A DNA stretch of 10,123 bases from Flavobacterium psychrophilum (GCA_945861915.1 CAMAWK010000080.1:1-10123); one strand, 5' to 3'. Positions 1-7,698 are shown, counted from the first letter of the stretch. Numbers and translations are program-made. The notes: generated by a model from the sequence alone, not told the origin.

Positions 1-2909
1 CTAGCTAATCTAGTTGGAATTTCTATACTATTAATTACTTCGGTTACAAAATAAGTTTTAGCATTTCCTAAAGCTGTTGTTCCAGCAAGAGGTAATCCTC
101 CTGTTGCAGCAGCATAGAAAACCATACCAGTACCTGCTGTAGCAGTTGCTACAGTAGCTCCTTTACAGAATGCAGGGAATGATGCAGGGATTTGTGTACT
201 AGTAATGGTTAAATCTAATAATTCAGTTACACAGTTTACACTTGTTGTTCCTGTTTTGATACCACTAGTAGTATACGTTTGGCCATTGTTAGCCCAAGTA
301 TAAGTTAAGAAGCTGGTAACAGCAGTTGTGTTTGTAGAATAAGCAATAACTTCAAAATTCCCTGTAGATGAACCTACAGCCTCAGGACCTGTTACAGCCA
401 ATAAACCTGAAGTAGCTCCCATTGGAAGTACTGCGTCAATTCTAGTATCGCTAACTACAGTTACACCTGTAAGTGGAATACCGTTAACGGTTACAGCAGT
501 TGATCCTGTAAATTTAGACCCTAATATTACTAAAGTAGTTCCTTCACAACCTTGAGTGATAGAATCTGTACCATTGCTACTAAATTGAGTAATAATTGGA
601 GTTTGAACGTAAACTAATTGTACTTTTCCACCCTCTCTCCTAGGAGTAACATAAGGTAAAGAAGTTTCTGGGTCAATACTTTCTGTACCAGTATAATTTA
701 CAGACCATCCTGGAGTTAATCCTGTTACTGTAGTAAATGAACCTACTAGAGGTTGAGTTGAACCAGCTGAAATGATATCAATAGGTGATGCCAAAGTTCC
801 AGAAGGTGTATAAATACCTGTTACATCTAATGTACCAGCAGAAACATCTATTCCTCCTAATGGATTGTTCAATTGGTCATAATCAACTCCAGCAGTAGTG
901 TTGCCACTTACTTGTATTTTTGCAGTACCGTAAATACCAAACCAATCATATCTATTGATTTCAGCAATTCCCTTTCCAGCAGAACCTCCTGGCGAAACTG
1001 TACCTGTAGCTCCAATACCTGATAATCCTGAAAGTGAATTTAAATAATCAGAACCAGTATCTGTATTAATTGTACCACCACCACCAGTTCCAGAAGTTAT
1101 AGCTCCTTTGGCTGAAGAAACTGAAAAACTAGGAATTGCTGCTACTGCTGGTGTTGGTGGATCAAGTACCGCAGGCACAGCAGCAGTTGCAGTATAGGTT
1201 TGCGTTGCAGACGACCCTGCATTTCCAGACACTTTTGTAAGTGAACCTGATGTAGTAGATATCGAAGCTGTATTAGCACTTGTGGCAACATTAGTAATTA
1301 TGCTCGTTGCTCCATATTTATTTAGTACAACCGTATAGTTGTTAGTCCCATCAGTATAAACATCCCCTGTATTTGCCGCATTACCAGTAGGCAATCCATT
1401 GAATGAAACTAGTTTATTAGTAGCGGTTGCTGCAGTTCTTACAAAATTAATACTCCCTCCAGCGTTATTATTTACTGAAGAAAATCCTCTTAATTCGTTG
1501 TTTGTGTTTATAATTCCTGTATTTGTAATGCTCATTTTAGCACCATAGTGATATACAGAGCTTTCCAAATTTAACGTTCCACTATTGATAAAGGCAGCTT
1601 TTGGAGCTTGACCATCAACAGTAGCTGTTATTGCGAATCCTGTACCTACAATAGTTGATCTATTTTTCAAATTAATAGTTCCTGTACTTGTATTTATAAG
1701 ACTACAAAGACTTCCAGAAAATGCTGTTCCACCACCACCATTACCTACATTAAAAGCGGAGCTTCCAATAGCCGAAATATCCAAATCAATATTGATTGTT
1801 CCTTCGTTTGTAAAATTCACGATTTGCGGGGTTGTACTCGGGGTATAGCTGTTTCCACTTATAAGAGTACCCCCAAATGTTGAGAAAACCAGCCCACTTC
1901 TAGTAGAACTACCCAACACATTGATAGTTCCTTTATTCAAAAATTCAGTAGGGATATTATTAGCGCTATTTCCACCAGTAACTGCGTTATTAGCATTGGT
2001 CGCTGCACTGTGTAGAGTTAAAGTTGTACCTGCTTCCACAGTTACGTTTGCTACACTACCAACATTAAGCAAACCCCCTTTAACAGGTGATCCTACACTC
2101 CCTAAAGTTACACCTGTACCATCAAGTATCAATTTACAAGCATTAGTTCCTCCATTTGCTCTAATGGCAGATATTCCAAGATTAGTTGCTTGATTAAGTG
2201 TAATAGTTGGGTTGTTAAGTACCATTCTGTAGGTTACAAGAGAATTATTAGCATTAGTAGTACTACTACCAGTAACAACAATTGCACCTGCTCCAGCAAA
2301 ATTGGCTGCACTTAGATTTATGTTCAAAGTTCCACTACCTGAATAACCCCATTCTGTAGCTACAGTAGGTATATTGTTAGGCGTAGCACAATTAATAGCA
2401 TAAGTAGGAAATCCAGAGAAACCAACTCCAGCTGTATTAATATTCAATGCACCATTATTAACGATAGAACCACCACTTAATACAATAGTACCAGATAAAG
2501 CATTTGCTAAGTTAACTGTTCCACCTGAATTGATAGTTAAGGTAGCTCCAGCCGCATTAAACTGATTAGTAATAGACACTCTTCCTATATTAATAGTTTG
2601 TCCATTAGTGATTATTGGTGGGTTAGCACCATTAGAAGGGATTATAGCCCAGTCGTCTAGTTCTACTTGACCTGGATATAAACTAGTTCCAGCCACTCCA
2701 GTAGTTGCTCTAGATTGAACATACCAGTTTCCTGCATCATTCCAGTTGCTAGAAACATTACCTGTCCATACAAGAAGGTCATTAGTTGTACTTGATGAAG
2801 GCGCAACAGTTTGTGCTACAGCCGTGTTGCCAAAAAGACAACAAAATGTCATTAACAGAGCAATCAAGCCCCATTTCGGTTTTTTGATAGAATAAAATTC
2901 TTTTTTCAT
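1..2909 (-). CDS. Large secreted beta-solenoid surface protein with IPT/TIG and Ig-like modules (partial, C-terminus off window)
   Basis: The frame is open from the ATG at 2909 to the left edge, 969 residues with no stop. Residues 1-32 form a signal peptide (KK-rich start, hydrophobic core about 14-27, cleavage near AVA-Q). W48 to W62 carry the WTG..NW..A.NW motif common at the N-terminus of Bacteroidota surface proteins. Residues about 320-472 contain five rungs of the form FxNxGTIN, typical of a right-handed beta-solenoid. A block with SPGG, SGNTTAGVDYDQL and DVTGIYTP follows, then GGKVQL near 760. Residues 770-856 read as an IPT/TIG domain. About 862-897 form a YTWxNNGQTY...C...LDLTIT module, and the rest is an Ig-like domain with the FYAAATGG motif. 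It is a paralogue of the next gene upstream. By inference it is exported through Sec and then T9SS to the cell surface as an adhesin or matrix protein. No catalytic motif is visible, and the sorting tail, if present, lies outside the window. Confidence 0.85.
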   Translation of the reverse strand, partial: MKKEFYSIKKPKWGLIALLMTFCCLFGNTAVAQTVAPSSSTTNDLLVWTGNVSSNWNDAGNWYVQSRATTGVAGTSLYPGQVELDDWAIIPSNGANPPIITNGQTINIGRVSITNQFNAAGATLTINSGGTVNLANALSGTIVLSGGSIVNNGALNINTAGVGFSGFPTYAINCATPNNIPTVATEWGYSGSGTLNINLSAANFAGAGAIVVTGSSTTNANNSLVTYRMVLNNPTITLNQATNLGISAIRANGGTNACKLILDGTGVTLGSVGSPVKGGLLNVGSVANVTVEAGTTLTLHSAATNANNAVTGGNSANNIPTEFLNKGTINVLGSSTRSGLVFSTFGGTLISGNSYTPSTTPQIVNFTNEGTINIDLDISAIGSSAFNVGNGGGGTAFSGSLCSLINTSTGTINLKNRSTIVGTGFAITATVDGQAPKAAFINSGTLNLESSVYHYGAKMSITNTGIINTNNELRGFSSVNNNAGGSINFVRTAATATNKLVSFNGLPTGNAANTGDVYTDGTNNYTVVLNKYGATSIITNVATSANTASISTTSGSLTKVSGNAGSSATQTYTATAAVPAVLDPPTPAVAAIPSFSVSSAKGAITSGTGGGGTINTDTGSDYLNSLSGLSGIGATGTVSPGGSAGKGIAEINRYDWFGIYGTAKIQVSGNTTAGVDYDQLNNPLGGIDVSAGTLDVTGIYTPSGTLASPIDIISAGSTQPLVGSFTTVTGLTPGWSVNYTGTESIDPETSLPYVTPRREGGKVQLVYVQTPIITQFSSNGTDSITQGCEGTTLVILGSKFTGSTAVTVNGIPLTGVTVVSDTRIDAVLPMGATSGLLAVTGPEAVGSSTGNFEVIAYSTNTTAVTSFLTYTWANNGQTYTTSGIKTGTTSVNCVTELLDLTITSTQIPASFPAFCKGATVATATAGTGMVFYAAATGGLPLAGTTALGNAKTYFVTEVINSIEIPTRLA

Positions 2910-2937
2910 AGTTAATTGTAGTTTGTTAATAAATAGT

Positions 2938-2956
2938 ATTGGGAACTATTCCCAAT
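2938..2956 (-). promoter_or_regulatory. Leader hairpin (perfect 8-bp stem) upstream of the TIG-bearing surface protein
   Basis: The stem arms are 2938-2945 and 2949-2956, with a 3-nt loop. In the mRNA it reads ATTGGGAA-TAG-TTCCCAAT and ends 28 nt before the start codon. A matching GGGAA-AAG-TTCCC hairpin sits 27 nt before the start of the paralogous gene, so it is more than chance. It could act as an RNA structure affecting stability or translation, or as a palindromic DNA site for a dimeric regulator. The sequence does not decide between these. Confidence 0.6.
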
Positions 2957-3039
2957 TTTTTTCACCCTAAGGTATATTTTGCTGTTTTCAAATGACAAAT
3001 TGTTTGTAGAAAACGGTTTTATTTTTTTAGTAACGATTG

Positions 3040-3097
3040 TGTCAGTCTGAGCTTTTAAAAGTCTGTTTAGTTTGACCTTAACAGGCTCAGACTGACA
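3040..3097. repeat. 13-bp perfect inverted repeat between the two surface-protein genes
   Basis: The arms TGTCAGTCTGAGC (3040-3052) and GCTCAGACTGACA (3085-3097) are exact reverse complements. A second 5-bp stem (3063-3067 with 3080-3084) abuts the right arm. It starts 23 nt past the stop codon of the 894-residue protein, so it could form a strong 3'-end hairpin in that mRNA. On that strand it is followed by A-rich rather than U-rich sequence, so it is not a classic intrinsic terminator. The TGTCAGTCTGAGC arm resembles, from memory, an intergenic repeat scattered in Bacteroidota genomes. That resemblance is not verified here. Confidence 0.6.
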
Positions 3098-3120
3098 TTT
3101 TCGTTTTTAATAATCTACTA

Positions 3121-5805
3121 TTATTGTTTTACAATTTTGAAAGTTTTTTTAGCATTATCAATGCTAACTTCCATTAAATAAACCCCTCTTTGTAAGTTGG
3201 AAATGTTTAATTGTTTTTGTGAAGCATTTACAGTATTGCTTTGCACTTTTTGACCTGTAATAGTATAAAGTTCTACTTTACTGATGTTTTTCTCAGCAGA
3301 AAGATTGACTAAATTACTGGTAGGATTTGGGTAGTAATTAAATTTGAATTTAGAAAATGCATTATCAGAAGTACTAAGATTTGGATCAAAAGACAATTGT
3401 ACTTTTCCACCAATAATATCTACATATTTTACTATCCATCCAGAAGTTAAACCAATAACATTAGCAAAAGGACCTCCGTTTAATAGCGCACCAGAATTAG
3501 TTGATAACGGGTCTACAGGATCAATATAAGTAGTTAAGATATCGACCGTTACATCCGATGTTGGAGTATAAATACCCGTTACATCTAATGTAGCTTCTGT
3601 GATATCAATCACGTCAGATTTTCCTGGGAAAACAATTTTATCATAATCAACACCAGCAGTTGTGTTACCAGAAATTTGCATTTTTATGGTTCCTTTTAAG
3701 CTATATGCATCTAAAAGAGCTTCGCCAAAAGTCGCCACCCCTTTTCCTGTGTCTCCACCAGGTGATAATACACTAGTAGAACTTGCCATATTTACACCAT
3801 TAATCCCTGTCATTGCTCTAGTTCCAGTATTTGTATTAATAACTCCATTGTTTATGGCACGTTGAAAAAATGCATTATCATTATTTGCGGTATGTCCAGT
3901 ATAAGTAATAGAGTCATCTCCAGCACCAGCACCCGTTTTTGTAAGAGTAACAGGAAGTGTTGGATCGACTGGATTTGTTGTAGGAGGGTTAACAATGTCA
4001 GCAGCAACATGAGCTACAAGCGTTGTTCCAGTACCTGCCTTATTGACAACTACTGTATATACATTAGAGTTTAAATCTGTATAAGTAGTTCCTATTGATG
4101 CGTTAACAGTAGCAGCAACTCCAGTAAAAGTGATTAATTTTGTAGTGTTTTCAGGAGAACTTAAAAAAGTAATTTTTCCAGTACTAGCATTTTCAGTATA
4201 AAAAACTCTAAACTCTTGATTGGTATTAATAGTACCTGAGTTAATTAATTTTGACCCTGTACTGCTTGGAGAATCAGGATTAAAAGCTCTTCCACCTGTA
4301 TTGAAATTAGCACCGTATAAATTTAACGTACCACTATTGTTAATCGTCATAAATGGACTTTTTTGACCGTCTACATAAGAATAAATAGCATACCCTGCAC
4401 TTCCGTTTAACAAATAGTTTTTGATAGACATAGTTCCTGAATTAATCAAATTACATTCTGATGTATTTACAGGAGGCGCTTGATAACCTGCAACAAAAAA
4501 TCCTGCTTGAGTTCCTGCAAGTGTATACTTCATATCTACCTCTACTGTACCTTCGTTAATGAAATTTTGTATAGCATTGTATTCTGAACTCATAGAAATG
4601 GCACTTCTTGTTCCAGTACCTTTAATTTTGATGGTTCCTTTATTAGTAAAATTTGAAGGAGGTACAATAATGGTTGTACTGCCATAGGCATAAAAACCAA
4701 TAACACCACTTGGGAGAGCTTCATTACAATATACATTAAAAGTAGTTTCGGGTGCAACTGTTACATTAAGACCAGGACCAGAAAAAGACATTAATCCATT
4801 CAACCCACCTGAAACAGGATCTCCTAAGTCGAATCCAGTACCACCAAGTATTACTTTACATGGTGCAAAAGTACCATTACCATGGTATCTAAAAACATGT
4901 GTGTTGGCTGTACCATTCGTGGCTTTTACAGTAGAGAGTTTAATTGAAGTTGTACCGTTAAATAACAGCTTGTAAGTAGCATTGTTTCCATTTGTTCCAA
5001 AACCATTAAATAGGAAAGCACCACTATTGTTGTTTCCTAGTGAAGTATCAATAATCAAATCACCGCTACCAGAATAAGTGTATTCTGTAGCTACAGTCGG
5101 AACTACAGCAGGAAGGCTAAAAGTCATTCCGTAAGCGCCAGAAAAGTTGTTTCCAACACCAGCAGCAGGAGATAATGAGCTTATGATTTCTAAATAACCA
5201 TTATTAACAATATTTCCACCTTTAACCAAAACGCCTTCGTTTGTAAGAGTTTCAACAGTCAATTCTACTCCTGAAGGAATAGTTAATGTAGAAGGATTTC
5301 CCGCAACATTATCATTACTAATAGTAAGACCTCCTATAAAATAAGATCCCGCTGAAAGAGTAGGGTTACCTCCATTTGCAATCAAAGCAATATCTACAAT
5401 TGTTGGTGAGCTAGTCGCTACTTTTGGAGTAGCAAATGTAAATGCGATATTTGTACCCGGTGCAGGAACCGCTCCTATAGTATTAGAACTTAAAGTGATT
5501 TTAGTACCTTCAATAAGAGTAATAGTAGCTCCAACAGGAATACCAAAACCAGACACTTTGTCGCCCACAGCTATTTCGGTGTTTGCAGCGTTTAAAGTAA
5601 TAAATGCAGCGTTAGTAGTAAATGTGGCTGCAGATGTAATCGCTGGATAATTCCAGTTTGAGGCAGTTGACCAGTTGTTGTCGGTTGCACCTGTCCAAGC
5701 AATGTTTTTTTGTGCTACTACTGAGTTAGTCATAAAAGCACAAAAAACCAAAGTAAAGGCAATCAAACCTCTGTTTAATTTTTTAGTAAAATAGTTTTTT
5801 TTCAT
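3121..5805 (-). CDS. T9SS-sorted beta-solenoid surface protein
   Basis: This complete 894-residue secreted protein has a signal peptide at residues 1-31 (lysine-rich start, hydrophobic core about 13-25, cleavage near VVA-Q). W37-W51 carry WTG..NNWSTASNW. Residues about 65-125 form an extra segment with VSGFGIPVGATIT and ITLSS that the paralogue lacks. Five N-x-G-T rungs (FTNKGTIKI, FINEGTVEV, LINSGTMSI, INNSGTLNL, LINSGTINT) occupy about 386-530 and suggest a beta-solenoid. SPGG, SGNTTAGVDYDKI and DVTGIYTP precede GGKVQL (799-804). The last 78 residues, from about 817, are a T9SS type A sorting domain: YYPNPTSNLVNL, VELYTITGQKV, LQRGVYLMEV and a basic KTFKIVKQ end. T9SS cargo of this class is moved across the outer membrane and the tail is cleaved, leaving the protein attached or released. 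A structural or adhesive role is inferred; no enzyme motif is seen. The start is supported by the signal peptide directly after the ATG. Confidence 0.88.
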   Translation of the reverse strand: MKKNYFTKKLNRGLIAFTLVFCAFMTNSVVAQKNIAWTGATDNNWSTASNWNYPAITSAATFTTNAAFITLNAANTEIAVGDKVSGFGIPVGATITLIEGTKITLSSNTIGAVPAPGTNIAFTFATPKVATSSPTIVDIALIANGGNPTLSAGSYFIGGLTISNDNVAGNPSTLTIPSGVELTVETLTNEGVLVKGGNIVNNGYLEIISSLSPAAGVGNNFSGAYGMTFSLPAVVPTVATEYTYSGSGDLIIDTSLGNNNSGAFLFNGFGTNGNNATYKLLFNGTTSIKLSTVKATNGTANTHVFRYHGNGTFAPCKVILGGTGFDLGDPVSGGLNGLMSFSGPGLNVTVAPETTFNVYCNEALPSGVIGFYAYGSTTIIVPPSNFTNKGTIKIKGTGTRSAISMSSEYNAIQNFINEGTVEVDMKYTLAGTQAGFFVAGYQAPPVNTSECNLINSGTMSIKNYLLNGSAGYAIYSYVDGQKSPFMTINNSGTLNLYGANFNTGGRAFNPDSPSSTGSKLINSGTINTNQEFRVFYTENASTGKITFLSSPENTTKLITFTGVAATVNASIGTTYTDLNSNVYTVVVNKAGTGTTLVAHVAADIVNPPTTNPVDPTLPVTLTKTGAGAGDDSITYTGHTANNDNAFFQRAINNGVINTNTGTRAMTGINGVNMASSTSVLSPGGDTGKGVATFGEALLDAYSLKGTIKMQISGNTTAGVDYDKIVFPGKSDVIDITEATLDVTGIYTPTSDVTVDILTTYIDPVDPLSTNSGALLNGGPFANVIGLTSGWIVKYVDIIGGKVQLSFDPNLSTSDNAFSKFKFNYYPNPTSNLVNLSAEKNISKVELYTITGQKVQSNTVNASQKQLNISNLQRGVYLMEVSIDNAKKTFKIVKQ

Positions 5806-5832
5806 AATAAATAGTTTTTTTGTAATTGTTTC

Positions 5833-5845
5833 GGGAACTTTTCCC
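5833..5845 (-). promoter_or_regulatory. Leader hairpin upstream of the T9SS-sorted protein
   Basis: Arms 5833-5837 and 5841-5845 form a 5-bp stem with a 3-nt loop, reading GGGAA-AAG-TTCCC in the mRNA and ending 27 nt before the ATG. It matches the leader hairpin of the downstream paralogue in sequence, loop length and spacing. The spacer also shares ACTATTTATTA and ACAATTA words with that leader. The role is unknown: an mRNA hairpin or a regulator operator. Confidence 0.55.
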
Positions 5846-5868
5846 AGTTTTCATAATTTGTTTAAAGC

Positions 5869-5984
5869 CTATTTTTGAAAATAGAGCAGCCTCCAAAATT
5901 AGATAGTTTGTTATAATTTTTAGGTGTCAAATAATTCAATTACTGGGTGTAAATTAATCAAAATGGTTTTTTCTGCTCTATTTT
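5869..5984 (-). repeat. Three complementary segments that can form alternative stems
   Basis: In transcript order, AAAATAGAGCAG (5984-5973) is an exact 12-bp complement of CTGCTCTATTTT (5889-5878). The second segment can instead pair over 7 bp with AAAATAG (5875-5869) across a 2-nt loop. This is the geometry of competing hairpins in a leader. It works only if transcription starts upstream of 5984; the promoter-like box at 5894-5901 would leave the first segment out of the RNA. The IR is clear, the function is not. Confidence 0.45.
5894..5901 (-). promoter_or_regulatory. Candidate -7 box TAATTTTG for the T9SS-sorted protein
   Basis: The box fits the Bacteroidota TAnnTTTG consensus and would give a leader of roughly 80 nt containing the GGGAA hairpin. 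The nearest TTG upstream on this strand (5928-5930) is 26 bp away, further than the usual 17-23 bp, so the -33 element is poor. A second box, TAACTTTG at 6070-6077, also lacks a good TTG. Confidence 0.35.
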
Positions 5985-6211
5985 AGCTCAGTTTTAAAGG
6001 AGTTTTGCCTTTTAATTAAAAAACAGAATTTGGTTTAAAAAAATTTCAGAAGTTATGTTTGAGTTACTTCAAAGTTAATTTTAAACGCTATGATAGGAAT
6101 TAAAAATAATGCTGAATTTGAAGCAAAGAAGACTTTCATATAAGTAAAAACAAAATAATAATTTGCTTACACTACTTATAATGAAAAGTATTCCTGAGAA
6201 TTAGAATTATA

Positions 6212-6248
6212 AAAAAAAGGAATTTTAGGCAATCGAAAGATTAATTGC
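6212..6248 (-). terminator. Possible intrinsic terminator after hemD
   Basis: Directly after the hemD stop, GCAAT (6248-6244) can pair with ATTGC (6233-6229). A smaller AATC-TTTC-GATT stem can form within the same stretch. A run of eight U residues (6219-6212) follows about 9 nt after the stem. The stem is short and the U-run is offset, so this is tentative. The position fits the end of the DUF4271-hemD transcript. Confidence 0.35.
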
Positions 6249-7007
6249 TTATTTAGATTTATTGGCTTCGGCTATGTATTTTTCTAATGCCATAGTCATA
6301 GAAGGTGTTTCGGGAGTGGGCGCCAAAATATCAATTCTTAAACCATGATCTAAGGCTTCTTTTTGGGTGGTACTTCCAAAAACAGCAATTCGAGTATTAT
6401 TTTGCTCAAAGCTGGGGAAATTCATAAATAAAGATTTTATCCCTGTTGGACTAAAAAACGCTAAAACATCATAATAAACATCCGCCAAATCAGTTAAATC
6501 GCTCATAACTGTTTTGTAAAAAATGGCCTGAGTCCAATCGACTTTTAAATTGTTAAGTGTAACTGGAGCATCTGCGTTGAGTTGGTCAGAGGCTGGAAGT
6601 AAAAATTTCTCGTCTTTGTATTTTTTAATTAGAGATGTAAGATCAACAAAATCTTTCGATCCAACATAAATTTTACGTTTTCTGTAAACCACATATTTTT
6701 GAAGGTAAAAAGCAATGGCTTCAGACTGACAAAAATACTTTAATCCTTCGGGAACTTTATAACGCATTTCATCGGCAACCCTAAAAAAATGGTCAACAGC
6801 ATTTTTACTGGTTAAAATGATAGCTGTAAAATGATTTAAATCAATTTTTTGAAGTCTAATTTCCTTTGCATTTACACCTTCTACATGAATAAATGGTCTG
6901 AAATCAATTTTAACTTTATGCTTTTGTTGAAGCTCAAAATAAGGAGAGTTTTCTACTTTAGGCTCAGGTTGTGACACCAAAATTGTTTTCACTTTCATAA
7001 TCGACAT
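6249..7007 (-). CDS. hemD: Uroporphyrinogen-III synthase
   Basis: HemD closes hydroxymethylbilane, inverting ring D, to give uroporphyrinogen III in cytoplasmic heme synthesis. The 252 residues match the usual family length. Visible family features are ILTSKNAV (64-71), the second-domain FFSPTGIKSLF (184-194), IAVFGSTT (207-214) and the C-terminal PTPETPSMTMAL (230-241); TPE.PS-type sequence near the end is typical of HemD. The N-terminal MKVKTILVSQPEPKVENSPYF is the form I associate with flavobacterial HemD. The start is uncertain: the first ATG (7007) lies 3 nt after the preceding stop, but Met4 (6998), which begins MKVKTILVSQ, may be the real start. It follows the DUF4271 gene closely, so the two are probably co-transcribed. 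HemD proteins vary widely in sequence, but the motif set and the neighbour make this call firm. Confidence 0.9.
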   Translation of the reverse strand: MSIMKVKTILVSQPEPKVENSPYFELQQKHKVKIDFRPFIHVEGVNAKEIRLQKIDLNHFTAIILTSKNAVDHFFRVADEMRYKVPEGLKYFCQSEAIAFYLQKYVVYRKRKIYVGSKDFVDLTSLIKKYKDEKFLLPASDQLNADAPVTLNNLKVDWTQAIFYKTVMSDLTDLADVYYDVLAFFSPTGIKSLFMNFPSFEQNNTRIAVFGSTTQKEALDHGLRIDILAPTPETPSMTMALEKYIAEANKSK

Positions 7008-7010
7008 TTT

Positions 7011-7682
7011 CTAAGCTATGTTTTTTGTAAACCAATAATAGATAAAATAATACGGAACTATTTCAAGGGCGCAAAGATATAAAATAAAATAAAACAACTT
7101 ACTGAATATTAAATTTTGATAATTTTTTATTGAAACAAAATAGACAATGGCATTTATAAGCAAAAGTAGACCTAAAACAAACAACAGAAAAAACTTTGAA
7201 ATAGAATCATAATAAAACAAAACAACATTGATTGGAAGAATTAGCAAACCCGTATAAGTACGGTAAATTACTTTTTGGAGATTAAATTGCTCCATAAATT
7301 CTTCTATTTGAAAAGCTGTGGCGATAATTTTTTCAATTAAAAATTTTGCCAAAATAAAATACATCAAAAAAGTAATTATTTGGATATAAAGAATCCAATC
7401 TGTTTTTGATGCATAACCAAAATAACTTAACGAAAGTTGGATAAAAAAAGCAAAAGAAATAATTTGAACAAGGAATAATGAAATTGTAAATCCACTTTTT
7501 AAATGGCTACTGTCTTTATAAATATTGATGTATTTATCCGAGTAAATTAATTTGGCAAAGTCAGAAAATCGTCCTTCAAAAACAGATTTAGTAAATGAAA
7601 TACTAGCAAATGACAGGACAAAAAGGAGCGTTGCCCAGTCTTTATTTTCGATTATTCGTGTATGAAGTAGGTTGTCAATCAT
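7011..7682 (-). CDS. DUF4271 family integral membrane protein
   Basis: This 223-residue protein has about six hydrophobic helices (roughly 16-33, 64-87, 96-117, 142-158, 163-184 and 193-217) and no cleavable signal peptide. The opening MIDNLLHTRIIENKDWATLLF and the SDKYINIYKDSSHLKSGFTISLF stretch (48-70) are recognisable as DUF4271, a Bacteroidota family of unknown function. It lies in the inner membrane. The amphipathic segment around 118-140 (EKIIATAFQIEEFMEQF) is probably a cytoplasmic or periplasmic loop. It ends 3 nt before the first hemD start codon, so the two are translationally close; a link to tetrapyrrole synthesis is inferred only from that. It is transcribed away from the mannosyltransferase gene. 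Confidence 0.85.
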   Translation of the reverse strand: MIDNLLHTRIIENKDWATLLFVLSFASISFTKSVFEGRFSDFAKLIYSDKYINIYKDSSHLKSGFTISLFLVQIISFAFFIQLSLSYFGYASKTDWILYIQIITFLMYFILAKFLIEKIIATAFQIEEFMEQFNLQKVIYRTYTGLLILPINVVLFYYDSISKFFLLFVLGLLLLINAIVYFVSIKNYQNLIFSKLFYFILYLCALEIVPYYFIYYWFTKNIA

Positions 7683-7690
7683 AATTTATG

Positions 7691-7698
7691 CAAAACTA
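7691..7698 (-). promoter_or_regulatory. Candidate -7 box TAGTTTTG for the DUF4271-hemD operon
   Basis: It matches TAnnTTTG only 8 nt before the ATG at 7682, so the transcript would have almost no leader. No TTG is found at the expected -33 distance (the next is about 35 bp away). It is plausible because the gene is divergent and needs a promoter in this gap, but the evidence is thin. Confidence 0.35.

Larger units (their letters stand above)
5806..6248. other. 443-bp intergenic region with no gene
   Basis: No plausible coding frame is seen on either strand. The region separates hemD from the co-directional surface-protein gene. From right to left along the minus-strand transcript it holds a possible hemD terminator (6212-6248), two TAnnTTTG-type boxes (6070-6077 and 5894-5901), three mutually complementary segments (5869-5984) and the leader hairpin (5833-5845). 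Its length and content suggest that the surface-protein gene has its own promoter and regulation rather than being read through from hemD. Confidence 0.6.

Noticed and set aside
1921..2193. A 90-codon plus-strand open frame within the TIG-bearing surface protein
   Set aside because: It is antisense to a continuous minus-strand frame with clear domains. The composition (P, L, V, T-rich) is what the reverse of a T/N/G-rich repeat protein yields.
1..2909. Left gene as a pseudogene or a chimeric break at the window edge
   Set aside because: The frame is uninterrupted for 969 codons and ends mid-domain in an Ig-like module at the window edge, which is simple truncation by the window.
3040..3097. 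Reading the inverted repeat as an ordinary rho-independent terminator
   Set aside because: On the transcribed (minus) strand the hairpin is followed by A-rich sequence. The T-rich side belongs to the plus strand, where no gene ends.
3344..4074. Three short plus-strand open frames opposite the T9SS-sorted protein
   Set aside because: All are antisense to a well-supported gene with a sorting domain, and none shows a recognisable motif or promoter.
6741..6760. Another GGGAACTTT word, resembling half of the leader palindrome
   Set aside because: It lies inside hemD, encodes the VPEGLK stretch and lacks the TTCCC arm.
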